From Nocardioides sp. HDW12B (GTDB lineage: Bacteria; Actinomycetota; Actinomycetes; Propionibacteriales; Nocardioidaceae): a DNA stretch of 64,000 bases. The notes beneath the pieces are model-generated. The model saw only the letters and a list, made by a program, of their open reading frames with translations, was not told the DNA's origin and made no database searches. Below, piece after piece: positions 8,749 through 16,329 of the stretch. The position numbers and the translations under genes were made by a program. Where the stretch lies: NCBI RefSeq assembly GCF_011299595.1, contig NZ_CP049867.1:2914001-2978000 (forward strand). Reading direction: 5' to 3'. Within the stretch, counting starts at the first letter, position 1. Each line of letters begins with the position of its first letter.

Positions 8749-9223
8749 CCTCCGAAGCATACGGATCCGCGGCCGCCGAGGCGCCAGCCGCGCGGGCGAG
8801 GCCGCGCGCACGCCACGGCACCACGACGGCCACCGCGAGGGCGAGCCCGACGATCAGCACCCGGCCCCCCGACCAGCCCAGCGGGACGCCACCGGGGGCT
8901 CCCACCGTGGCCGCGAGCACGTGGGCCCCCGCGACGCAGCCGGCGATGACGACCGCGAAGAGCCGCGACTCGCACATCCGTCCGGTCCACAGGCCCCACA
9001 CCAGCGGCAGCGCCAGTCCGAGCGCCGTGACCGCGAGGACACCGGCCCACGGCTCACCGGCGCCCGCGGCGACGTACAGCACCAGCTGGGCGACGACGAG
9101 CGCGAGCAGCAGGACCGCGGAGGCCGGACACCCGCGACGCGCGGGCCGGATCGTGGGTCGGGCGACGGTGTCGCCGCTGCGCCGCTGGCGCGGCACTCCC
9201 CCGAGCGGACCCAGCGCCGCCAT
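8675..9223 (-). CDS. Four-helix membrane protein of unknown function
   Basis: 182 residues. ATG 9223 overlaps the stop of the Ig-like gene by one base (TGATG), so it is translationally coupled to it. There are four predicted membrane segments: VLLLALVVAQLVLYVA, VLAVTALGLALPLVWGL, LFAVVIAGCVAGAHVLAA and VLIVGLALAVAVVVPW. The basic, Ala/Gly-rich tail overlaps the start of the response regulator by 74 nt in another frame. No family was recognised. Its position, directly after the exported Ig-like protein and before the two-component system, suggests a membrane accessory for secretion, anchoring or sensing of the surface proteins. This is inference only. Confidence 0.7.
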   Translation of the reverse strand: MAALGPLGGVPRQRRSGDTVARPTIRPARRGCPASAVLLLALVVAQLVLYVAAGAGEPWAGVLAVTALGLALPLVWGLWTGRMCESRLFAVVIAGCVAGAHVLAATVGAPGGVPLGWSGGRVLIVGLALAVAVVVPWRARGLARAAGASAAADPYASEDGTAAAGRGGRRRDRRASAADVGA

Positions 9224-11043
9224 CAGAACTCCCGGTCCAGGGCTCCGGTCTCGGTGGCCGGGGCCACCGAGGCGGGGCGACCCGACAGGTCGGTCGCGGT
9301 CGCGCTCGGCGTCCACTGCATCGCCGAGGTGAGCGTCACGGTTCGCAGCCACTTGGTGACCGTGTTCCCGGCCAGCGAGCCCAGCGTCAGCGTGACCTGC
9401 GTGACCGGGACGCCGTTCACAGTGACGCTCGTCGCCGTCATGGTCGCGTTGAGCTGCGCGGTGCGGTTGCTCTTGACGTAGTCCTCGTTGAGCCGCACCG
9501 AGCCGAGCGGGACGACCGCGCCGCCGGCCGTGCGGAGCACGTCGAGCGTGTCGCCCTTGTTGCCCAGACCGAGGGGGTTGCCGTCGCGGACCCGGACGAC
9601 GACGCCGAGGGCGGAGCCGTTCCAGCCGGCACTGAGGGTGCTGAGGTTGGCCTGGTCGCTGTAGGTCAGACGGATCACGTCGCCGCTGTCGAGCCGGCCG
9701 CTGATAGCACCGCCGTTGACGGTCTGCACGTCGGCACCGCGCAGCGGGCTGTTGTCGACGACGAGCCCGCTCACGACCGACGAGGTCGTCGTCCGGCTGG
9801 AGCCGTCGACCAGGACGGCGCGGAGCTGGTAGCCGCCGTCGGCGACGGTGGTCGTGCTCCAGCTGCAGGAGTACGGCGCGGTCGTGTCGGTGCAGATCTC
9901 GGTCCAGGTGCTCGAGCCCGCGGCGGCCCGCTCGATGCGGACCGAGGTGACGCCCGCGGTGGAGTTGGCGACCGCGGTGAGGTTCACCGTGCCGCTCAGG
10001 TAGGTGCCCGGGTCGTTGAGCGAGACCGAGGAGACGGTGTTGTCGACGACGCGGTTGGCGACCACGGCCGACGTGGTCGGGTTGCCGGCGACGTCGGTGA
10101 CCACGGCGCGCACCGCGTAGCTGCCGTCGGCGATCCCGACGGTGTCGAAGCGGCAGGAGTACGGCGCGGTGGTGACCGTGCACAGCTCCTTCCACGTCGA
10201 GGTACCGGTCGCGGCGTACTGGAGGACGACGGAGGCGACTCCCGACTCGGCGTCGGTCGCGGTGGCACCGAAGGTGACCGTGCCGCGCAGCGGCGAGCCC
10301 GGGTCGGTCATGGTGACCGAGGGGGCGACGTTGTCCACGAGGACGTCGGAGACCAGCGCGGAGGTGGCCTTCGAGGCGCCGGAGGTGGCGACGGCCCGGA
10401 GGTCGTAGCCGACGTTGGCGAAGCCGGTGGTGTTCCAGGCGCACGTGTAGGGCGACACGAGCTGCGTGCAGTTGCTGATCGGCGTCCACTTCGTGGTGTC
10501 GGCGAGGGCGTACTCGACATCGACCTTGTACGTCAGGGTCCCGGCGCCGAAGACGGCCGCGTTCAGCGCCACCGAGCCCTTGACGACGTCCCCGGGTGAG
10601 GCCAGCGTCGCGACGAGCTTGTTGGCGACCGTCGTGGTGACCGAGGCGGAGGTGGTCGTGTAGCCGGCCCCGTCGGTCGCGACGGCGCGCAGCTCGTAGG
10701 GGCCGTCGGCCAGGGTGGTGGTGTTCCAGGAGCAGGAGTACGGCGCGGCGGTGGTCGTGCAGATCGTCGTCCAGGTGCCGTTCTCAGGCAGGTACTGCAC
10801 GACGACCTGGGCGATCCCTGTCTCGCCGTCCGTGGCGTCGGCGGTGATCGTCGCGGTGTCCTTCACCGACGAGCCCGGGTTGCGCACCGACACGGTCGGC
10901 GGCGTCCAGTCGCTGGCCGCCGTGACCGTGCTGAGCGTGTTGCGGGTGGTCGAGACGTAGGTCGCGCCGGAGAACGACGGCATCCCGAGCAGCACCAGGC
11001 CGGCGGTGAGCGCCAGGACGAGGAGAGCGACGGGACGGGACAT
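9223..11043 (-). CDS. Secreted Ig-like repeat protein with SipW-type signal
   Basis: 606 residues from ATG 11043 (AGGAG upstream). A signal segment of about 25 residues is followed by FSGATYVSTTRNTLSTV, resembling the start of SipW-dependent proteins. Four tandem Ig-like repeats of about 85-95 residues follow. In each, a conserved Cys pair (ICTTTAAPYSCSW, NCTQLVSPYTCAW, LCTVTTAPYSCRF, ICTDTTAPYSCSW) could form a disulphide, and an ADGxYxLRAV strand recurs. The C-terminal 170 residues are a different beta-rich domain with a SAGWNGSALGVVVRV core. No LPXTG motif or C-terminal anchor is seen. It shares promoter structure with the TasA-like gene and is likely a cell-surface or matrix adhesin. Confidence 0.88.
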   Translation of the reverse strand: MSRPVALLVLALTAGLVLLGMPSFSGATYVSTTRNTLSTVTAASDWTPPTVSVRNPGSSVKDTATITADATDGETGIAQVVVQYLPENGTWTTICTTTAAPYSCSWNTTTLADGPYELRAVATDGAGYTTTSASVTTTVANKLVATLASPGDVVKGSVALNAAVFGAGTLTYKVDVEYALADTTKWTPISNCTQLVSPYTCAWNTTGFANVGYDLRAVATSGASKATSALVSDVLVDNVAPSVTMTDPGSPLRGTVTFGATATDAESGVASVVLQYAATGTSTWKELCTVTTAPYSCRFDTVGIADGSYAVRAVVTDVAGNPTTSAVVANRVVDNTVSSVSLNDPGTYLSGTVNLTAVANSTAGVTSVRIERAAAGSSTWTEICTDTTAPYSCSWSTTTVADGGYQLRAVLVDGSSRTTTSSVVSGLVVDNSPLRGADVQTVNGGAISGRLDSGDVIRLTYSDQANLSTLSAGWNGSALGVVVRVRDGNPLGLGNKGDTLDVLRTAGGAVVPLGSVRLNEDYVKSNRTAQLNATMTATSVTVNGVPVTQVTLTLGSLAGNTVTKWLRTVTLTSAMQWTPSATATDLSGRPASVAPATETGALDREF

Positions 11044-11090
11044 CGGGAGGACTCCTGAGGAAGGCAGACGGGGTGGAGATCGTGAGGACA

Positions 11091-11157
11091 ACGCTACGAG
11101 CGGGCGGACCACCGCCGGGCAACGCGACTGCCACAGCCGCTCCACACCTCGGCAACA
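11091..11157 (-). promoter_or_regulatory. Promoter and upstream element of the Ig-like gene
   Basis: Read on the minus strand, the element TGTTGCCGAGGTGTGGAG (11157-11140) is followed after exactly 43 bp by the -10 box TAGCGT (11096-11091, continuing TAGCGTTGT). The predicted transcript starts about 41 nt before ATG 11043. The arrangement is the same as at 12788-12854. Confidence 0.65.
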
Positions 11158-11173
11158 CCGTCACCCCCACGCC

Positions 11174-11261
11174 GAGACGTCGGTTCTGAGGGCGCGAGAC
11201 GCCGGTTCCGCAGGTGCGAGACGCCACTTCTGCAGGCGCGAGGCGCCAGGTCCGCAGGAGG
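11174..11261. repeat. Four tandem 22-bp imperfect repeats
   Basis: Units at 11174, 11196, 11218 and 11240, each of the form GAGACGCCGGTTCYGCAGGTGC with 2-6 changes. They fill the gap between the sipW-like terminator and the promoter of the Ig-like gene. Function unknown. Confidence 0.75.
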
Positions 11262-11271
11262 CGGGAAGGTC

Positions 11272-11307
11272 GTCGCCCCGCAGGAACGGGGGTCTCTGCG
11301 GGGCGAC
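11272..11307 (-). terminator. Hairpin after the signal peptidase gene
   Basis: Perfect 12-bp stem GTCGCCCCGCAG (11272-11283) / CTGCGGGGCGAC (11296-11307) with a 12-nt loop, 18 bp beyond the stop of the gene ending at 11325. There is no clear U-tract, as is common in actinobacteria. Confidence 0.6.
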
Positions 11308-11324
11308 GGGTCGAGGGGGCGGGC

Positions 11325-11990
11325 TCAGGCCTGGGCGGGCACGCCCTGCGGTCGCGCGGCCGGCGTGCCGCGGGTCTGGCCGGGGACGACCGGCGGGGCG
11401 CCTGCCGCGGACGGAGCGGCGACCGTGTCGCCGGAGGCGGTCTTCTCGGCGTCACGTCCGGGTCGCAGGGCCTTGCCGAGCTCGACGAGGGCCAGCAGGG
11501 CGATGACGCCGGCGGGGACGCCGACGAGCAGCATCCGGGTGTCGCGGTCGGCCAGCGCGATGAAGGCGTGGCCGACGAGCGGCACGGTGTGCTCGACCAC
11601 CGGCTGGGTGGGAGCGGTGAGCTCGAAGCGCCAGGGGTCGGCGTCGGCATTGGCGTCGCCCTTGGTGCGGTAGAGCGTGCCGCCGCCCGCGGCCGGCTTG
11701 ATGGCGACGATGCGGTGGGTGACGAGGGTGCCGACGCCGGAGCTGGGGGGCGGCATGTAGGTGATGACGTCGCCGCGCTCCAGCTCCGAGACGGGCACCT
11801 GCTTCTCGAAGGCCATCGAGCCCTTCTCGAAGGTGCCCGACATGGAGCCGCCGGTGATCACGTAGCGCTCGTAGCCGAGCGCGCTCGGGACCAGCCAGGC
11901 GGCGCAGACGAGGATGCTCACCACGACGGCGACGTTGACGAGGAAGCGGCCGGTGCGACGGATCGCGGTGGACGACGCGGTCGTGGCCAT
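11325..11990 (-). CDS. sipW: SipW-type (ER-type) signal peptidase I
   Basis: 221 residues from ATG 11990, with GGAGG 5 nt upstream. Membrane segment about residues 17-38. The catalytic Ser lies in ITGGSMSGTF (about 48). The general base is His in VTHRI (about 90), not Lys, which marks the archaeal/ER/SipW class; GDANAD follows near 111. A second membrane segment (MLLVGVPAGVIALLALVEL) is followed by a Pro/Ala-rich tail. In Bacillus, SipW processes TasA and TapA; here the gene sits between a TasA-like gene and an Ig-like exported protein whose N-termini suit it. It follows the TasA-like gene after two hairpins, so it is probably expressed less than its substrate. Symbol given by class and context. 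Confidence 0.88.
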   Translation of the reverse strand: MATTASSTAIRRTGRFLVNVAVVVSILVCAAWLVPSALGYERYVITGGSMSGTFEKGSMAFEKQVPVSELERGDVITYMPPPSSGVGTLVTHRIVAIKPAAGGGTLYRTKGDANADADPWRFELTAPTQPVVEHTVPLVGHAFIALADRDTRMLLVGVPAGVIALLALVELGKALRPGRDAEKTASGDTVAAPSAAGAPPVVPGQTRGTPAARPQGVPAQA

Positions 11991-12091
11991 CGGAGCCTCC
12001 TCGGGTCGGTGGGTGCGGGGGTCGGGTCGTGCGGGTGGTGCTCCTGAGCGGCGTACGGCGGGCGGGGCGGGCGGTGCTGCCACCGCCCGGG

Positions 12092-12165
12092 GCGTCCCCG
12101 AGGGCTCAGGCCCCTCGGGGACGCTCCGGCTGGAGCTCAGGCGTCCTCCCCGACGTCTGAGCTCC
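12092..12165 (-). terminator. Two tandem strong hairpins between tasA-like and sipW-like genes
   Basis: Proximal to the TasA-like stop: stem GGAGCTCAGGCGTC / GACGTCTGAGCTCC (12132-12145 with 12152-12165, one G-T pair, 6-nt loop). Distal: perfect 12-bp stem GCGTCCCCGAGG / CCTCGGGGACGC (12092-12103 with 12113-12124). They may act as attenuator, terminator or 3'-end stabiliser, letting more of the TasA-like mRNA than of sipW accumulate. Confidence 0.65.
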
Positions 12166-12171
12166 CGGAGG

Positions 12172-12729
12172 TCACTGGTTCGAGACCAGCGGGGTGGTGT
12201 CCTGGGTGGAGTTCCACTGGTAGACGGCGCCGGCGGACTTGTTCTGGTCGACGTTGGTCGCACCGGAGTCCAGGGTCACCGAGAACTTGTAGGTGTGGGC
12301 CTCCTGCGGCGCCCAGGTGCCCGCGCCGAGGGCGACGGCGGTGCCGTCGACGAGGCCGCCGAAGTTGCCGCTGTAGACGGTGGCGCCGGAGCCGGTGTCG
12401 GTGATGCTCAGCGACAGGTTGCTGACGGCGGCGTTCGGGGCGGCCTTGTTGCTGAAGGCGTTCGTGGAGCTGACCTCGGTGAGCGAGAAGCTCGCCGGCA
12501 GCGAGCCGGTGTTCTTGAGCGTCACGGTGCCGTTGACGGTGTCGCCGGGCTTCATGTTGTCGAGGGTGAAGATCGCGGCGTTGTTCTTGCTGTTGGTGTG
12601 CTCGAGCGTCCCGGTGGTGACGGCGCTGATGGTGTTCCCCGTCTGCGAGCTGAAGGTCGCACCCGAGCCGACGGCGACGGCGCCGGCGGCGAGAGCAGTG
12701 GCGAGGGGGACGAGGATCTTGCGGTTCAT
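12172..12729 (-). CDS. TasA/camelysin-like SipW-dependent secreted protein
   Basis: 185 residues from ATG 12729, with AGGAG about 5 nt upstream. The signal peptide MNRKILVPLATALAAGAVAVGSG is followed by ATFSSQTGNTISAVTTGTLE, the pattern found at the start of TasA/CalY proteins. The mature part has the family's features: a DNMKPGDTVNGTVTLKNTGSLPASF-like strand pair, then a jelly-roll-like beta domain with few charges and no Cys. TasA forms amyloid-like matrix fibres in Bacillus, and camelysin is surface bound. The neighbour encodes the matching signal peptidase. A strong promoter with a conserved upstream element lies at 12788-12854. Likely a major secreted or matrix protein; fibre formation is inference. 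Confidence 0.85.
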   Translation of the reverse strand: MNRKILVPLATALAAGAVAVGSGATFSSQTGNTISAVTTGTLEHTNSKNNAAIFTLDNMKPGDTVNGTVTLKNTGSLPASFSLTEVSSTNAFSNKAAPNAAVSNLSLSITDTGSGATVYSGNFGGLVDGTAVALGAGTWAPQEAHTYKFSVTLDSGATNVDQNKSAGAVYQWNSTQDTTPLVSNQ

Positions 12730-12787
12730 CGGGACTCCTGAGTGAGGTGCTGCGGTGGATGGTCGAGGTTGTTTCTCGATGTCCACA

Positions 12788-12854
12788 ACGCTAGGGATCC
12801 CGGCTCCACGGCCGTCCTACACGCGACCCTCAGGACCTCCACACTTCGGTAACA
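12788..12854 (-). promoter_or_regulatory. Promoter and upstream element of the TasA-like gene
   Basis: On the minus strand TGTTACCGAAGTGTGGAG (12854-12837) precedes the -10 box TAGCGT (12793-12788, continuing TAGCGTTGT) by exactly 43 bp. The same element with two base changes and the same spacing lies before the Ig-like gene. The leader is about 52 nt long. Confidence 0.65.
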
Positions 12855-12890
12855 ACACTCACCGCTTCAACTGTTGCCGAGGAGCGCGGC

Positions 12891-14252
12891 CTACCGGGGC
12901 GCCGCGCGGCCGCGCTCGACCGCCGACGTACGCCGTGCCCGGTGCGCGAGCGCCGCAGCGACCAGGCCGGCGACGAGGGGGACGACCCAGGCCACCCGCA
13001 GGTTGCTGAGGTCGGACAGGCCCCCGACGACCGGCGACGTGACGAGGAACCCGATGCGCATCAACCACCCCAGGAGCGCGATCCCGGTGCCCTCCGGCAG
13101 GCCCGGCACCCGACCGGCCGCGGCGAACGCCGCCGGCACCAGGGTCGCGCTGCCGAACCCCGACAGGGCGAGACCGGCGAGCGCGACGGGGTACGCCGGA
13201 GCGACGACCGTCGCGAGGGCGCCGACCGCGATCAGCAGCCCACCCGTCCGCGCGACCGTGTCGCGACCCCACCGGTCGGTCATGACGTCGCCGCAGAGCC
13301 GTCCGACGAACTGGGCGCCGAGCATGACGCTCACGCCCAGCCCGGCCACCGCGAGCGGCGCGTCGGTCTCGCTGCGCAGGTAGAGCACGGACCAGTTGTT
13401 CGCCATGTCCTCGACGAGGGTGCCGCAGATCGCCAGCACCACGAGAGGCGCCAGCACCGGCCACGGACTCCCCCGCCGGCCTCCACCGCCGTCCCGGCCG
13501 CCGCCGTCGCTGCCGCTGCCGTCGCCGCTGCCGTCGCCGCTGCCGTCGCTGCCGTCGCCGCTGCCGTCGCTGCCGTCGCCGCTGTCGCCCGAGGTCTCGC
13601 CCAAGGCGCCGCCGCCCGCCGCGACCGCACCGTCCGCAGGAGAGCGCGGGACCCGGGCGGCCACGGAGGCGAGGATCGCGACGACGGACCAGAGCACCCC
13701 GCCGAGGGTGGCCTGCACCACCGGCTCGACGCCGTTCGCCGCGCACCACGCGCCCACGACGCCGCCGGCGGTCGCGCCGAGGCTCCACAGGGCGTGCAGC
13801 GAGTTGATCACCGAGCGGCCGAGCCGCACCTCGACCAGGACTCCCTGGACGTTCTGGGCCGTGTCGACGACCGCGTCGATCGCGCCGGCGACGAAGAGGG
13901 CGAGAGCGAACACCGCCACCGTCGGCGCGGCTGCCGCGAGGACGAACGCCGCCGCCAGCAGCACCGATCCGCCGGCCGCCACCGGCAGGACCCCCAGGCG
14001 TCGGGTCACCCGCGCGGCGAGGGCGGCAGCCACCAGCGCACCGGCCGGGAGGGCCACCACCACGAGGCCGAACGCGCTGTTGCTCAGCGCGAGCTCCGCC
14101 TTGATCTCGGGGAACCGGGGCAGCAGCGCGGCCAGCAGGACACCGTTGGTGAAGAACAGCAGCGACACCCCGGCACGGGCGCGCCGGGGGTGGGTGAGGG
14201 CAGGGGTGCTCGGGGTGCTCGGGGTGCTCGGGGTGCTCAGGGGGGTGCTCAC
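12891..14252 (-). CDS. MFS transporter (YbjJ-like) with Gly/Ser/Asp-rich central loop
   Basis: 453 residues. The N-terminal half begins with a short STP repeat and then MFS helices including SLLFFTNGVLLAALLPRFPEI, typical of YbjJ-like sugar MFS proteins. The two six-helix halves are joined by a loop of about 45 residues consisting largely of GSGDGSDG repeats. Two simple repeats shape the gene: 9-bp units GGGGTGCTC at 14203-14238 in the N-terminus and the tandem region 13500-13590 in the loop. GTG 14252 is used, with GGAG about 9 nt upstream. It is divergent from a DeoR-type regulator and is its probable target. Substrate unknown, probably a sugar or sugar-like compound. Confidence 0.88.
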   Translation of the reverse strand: MSTPLSTPSTPSTPSTPALTHPRRARAGVSLLFFTNGVLLAALLPRFPEIKAELALSNSAFGLVVVALPAGALVAAALAARVTRRLGVLPVAAGGSVLLAAAFVLAAAAPTVAVFALALFVAGAIDAVVDTAQNVQGVLVEVRLGRSVINSLHALWSLGATAGGVVGAWCAANGVEPVVQATLGGVLWSVVAILASVAARVPRSPADGAVAAGGGALGETSGDSGDGSDGSGDGSDGSGDGSGDGSGSDGGGRDGGGGRRGSPWPVLAPLVVLAICGTLVEDMANNWSVLYLRSETDAPLAVAGLGVSVMLGAQFVGRLCGDVMTDRWGRDTVARTGGLLIAVGALATVVAPAYPVALAGLALSGFGSATLVPAAFAAAGRVPGLPEGTGIALLGWLMRIGFLVTSPVVGGLSDLSNLRVAWVVPLVAGLVAAALAHRARRTSAVERGRAAPR

Positions 14253-14301
14253 GGGCGTCTCTCCGGGTGCGGCCAGGACGACGCGACGCTAGGTGCTTGA
14301 A

Positions 14302-14338
14302 TGATCACGTGCAACGATCACTTCGTCACTCCGTGATC
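14302..14338. promoter_or_regulatory. GATCA-containing dyads, possible DeoR operator
   Basis: TGATCA occurs at 14302-14307 and 14333-14338, with a third GATCAC at 14315-14320 between them. The sites cover the start of the DeoR gene and lie 50 bp from the divergent MFS start, suited to autoregulation and control of both genes. Confidence 0.4.
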
Positions 14339-15082
14339 ATGAGGGCGCTGACGCCGTCGCGCCTCACCTCCGTCGAGGCCTTGGTCGAGCTCACCGGCGT
14401 CTCGGCCGTGACGATCCGTCGCGACCTCGTCGACCTCGAGTCGCACGGCCTCGTGCAGCGTCGGCGCGGCGGCGCCCTCAAGGCGCCCCAGCGCGGTGTG
14501 CGCACCCACTTCACCGCGCGCTACGACACCGGGCGGGCCGCCAAGGAGGCGTTGGCCGCTCACGTCGCGACCCTGATCGCCGACGACGACTCCGTGATCC
14601 TCGACAACGGCACGACCTGCTTCGCGGTGGCCCACGAGCTCGTGGGCCGTCCCCTGACGGTGCTGGCCCTGTCCCTGCGAGCCGCGGCGGTCCTGGCGTC
14701 CCGACCCGGGCCCAGCGTCGTCGTCCCCGGCGGGCCGGTCGAGACCGACTCGTTGGCCCTGGTCGGCTCGGCCGCTCTCGAGGCGGTCACCGAGATGCGG
14801 TCCGACGTCCTCGTGCTCGGCGCGTGCTCGGCCTCCCCGGCGCACGGGCTCACCAGCACGACGTACGACGACGCCCGGATCAAGCGGGCCGCGCTCGCCG
14901 CCGCCTCGCGGCGCGTCCTGGTGACGACCGGGGAGAAGCTGACCTCGACGTCGACGTTCCGCTTCGGGGTCGTCGGTGACGTCACGGACCTCGTCACCAC
15001 CCCCGACGCCCCCGAGGAGCAGCGGCGACGCTTCGCCGACGAGGGTGTCACCGTGCACGTCGTCGAGCCGGCGGACGCCTGA
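14309..15082 (+). CDS. DeoR-family transcriptional regulator
   Basis: 257 residues from GTG 14309. The N-terminal HTH reads LTSVEALVELTGVSAVTIRRDLVDLESHG followed by the RRRGGA wing. The C-terminal DeoRC sensor is an isomerase-like fold with ILDNGTTCFAVAHEL, a phosphate-loop region, and GACSASPAHGLT near the expected position. DeoR proteins usually respond to a phosphorylated sugar. The frame extends upstream to 14267, but GTG 14309 gives the family's usual N-terminus. The divergent MFS gene is the likely target. Confidence 0.92.
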   Translation: MQRSLRHSVIMRALTPSRLTSVEALVELTGVSAVTIRRDLVDLESHGLVQRRRGGALKAPQRGVRTHFTARYDTGRAAKEALAAHVATLIADDDSVILDNGTTCFAVAHELVGRPLTVLALSLRAAAVLASRPGPSVVVPGGPVETDSLALVGSAALEAVTEMRSDVLVLGACSASPAHGLTSTTYDDARIKRAALAAASRRVLVTTGEKLTSTSTFRFGVVGDVTDLVTTPDAPEEQRRRFADEGVTVHVVEPADA

Positions 15083-15102
15083 CGCGGCCGGCCCGGTCCC
15101 CC

Positions 15103-16329
15103 TCAGCCGGCGCCGAGGCGCATCGCCTCGCGCAGTCCGATGCGCCCGCCCGAGCGCAGCAGGGTGCGCTCGTAGACCTGCGAGCCGATCCGCACGAACA
15201 GGACGGCGGCCGCGACGGTGGCGAGCAGGGCGACCCCGATCTGCCACACCGGCACGTCGCCCTCGGCCATGCGCGCGGGCATGATCATCGTCGAGGCGAC
15301 CGGCACCATCGAGGCGACGGTCTTCACGCCCTCGCCGGCGAAGGCGCTGACGAAGTAGGGGATGAACAGCAGCATCTGCATCGGCAGCGTGGTCGACTGC
15401 AGGTCCTCCTGCCGGCTCGACAGCGACCCGGCGACCGCCCACAACGCGGCCAGCGCCAGGAACCCCAGCACGAAGAAGACGACGTACCACGCCACGGCCG
15501 GCCCGACGCCGGCGAGCACGTCCCCGCGACCGGTGACGACCATCCCCGCGATCCCGACAGCGACCACCACCAGCAGCTGGCCGAGGGCGAGCACGGTGTT
15601 GCCGAGGATCTTGCCCCACAGCAGCGAGCGGATCGGCAGCGCTGCGGCGAGGATCTCCACCACGCGGCTCTCCTTCTCCTGCACGACGCTCTGCGCGATG
15701 GTCATGCCGTAGCCCAGCGCGGTGACGAGGAAGACGAGCGTGAAGGCGAAGGCGATGGTCGAGCGGGTGCCCGCGTCCTCCGCGTCGGGGTCGAGGGACC
15801 GCTGGTCGACGGCCGTGCCCGCGTCGAGGGCCTCGAGGTCGACGCCCTGCTCCTCGGCGTTGGCCTGCAGCGCCAGGCCGGAGACGGTCTGGGTCGTCGC
15901 GGCGGCCAGCCCCGGGTCGGCCCCGTCCTCCGAGACGAGCTCGTAGCCGTCGTCGGTCGCGAGGAGTGCGGCGTCCACGTCCCCGTCGGTCACCGCCTGC
16001 TCAGCCGCGGCGGCGTCGGACACCTCGGTGGCCGAGACGCTCGCGTCCTCGCCCGCCGCGGTGAGGGTGTCCTCGACCTGCTGCACGAGCGCGGCGTCCT
16101 GCTCACCGACCACCGCGACGTCGTACTCGTCGGGGCCGCCGCCGAAGGACCCGGCGACGAAGAAGCCCACGACGAAGGCGATCGTGATGCCGAGCCCGAT
16201 GAGGAACGACTTCTCGCGCACGCGCGTGGTGATCTCACGCTCGGCGACCAGGCGCCACCAGGGCGTCTGCCTCGATGTCTGCCTCGATGTCTGCCGGGCT
16301 GACTGCTGCGAGCCGTGCGGGGCGCTCAT
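15103..16329 (-). CDS. ABC-2 transporter permease (NatB-like)
   Basis: 408 residues. First helix at about residues 40-60 (FLIGLGITIAFVVGFFVAGSF), then an extracellular loop of about 130 residues rich in Asp/Ala, then five more helices in the C-terminal half including the QSVVQEKESRVVEILAAALPI coupling region typical of NatB and CcmB-like ABC-2 permeases. A 12-bp duplication gives RQTSRQTSRQT near the N-terminus. ATG 16329 overlaps the end of the ATPase gene by 4 nt, so the two are one operon. Likely exports an ion, peptide or drug; the substrate is unknown. Confidence 0.9.
   Translation of the reverse strand: MSAPHGSQQSARQTSRQTSRQTPWWRLVAEREITTRVREKSFLIGLGITIAFVVGFFVAGSFGGGPDEYDVAVVGEQDAALVQQVEDTLTAAGEDASVSATEVSDAAAAEQAVTDGDVDAALLATDDGYELVSEDGADPGLAAATTQTVSGLALQANAEEQGVDLEALDAGTAVDQRSLDPDAEDAGTRSTIAFAFTLVFLVTALGYGMTIAQSVVQEKESRVVEILAAALPIRSLLWGKILGNTVLALGQLLVVVAVGIAGMVVTGRGDVLAGVGPAVAWYVVFFVLGFLALAALWAVAGSLSSRQEDLQSTTLPMQMLLFIPYFVSAFAGEGVKTVASMVPVASTMIMPARMAEGDVPVWQIGVALLATVAAAVLFVRIGSQVYERTLLRSGGRIGLREAMRLGAG

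Noticed and set aside
11174-11261. Possible CRISPR array
   Set aside because: The 22-bp units are directly adjacent with no unique spacers, and there are no cas genes.
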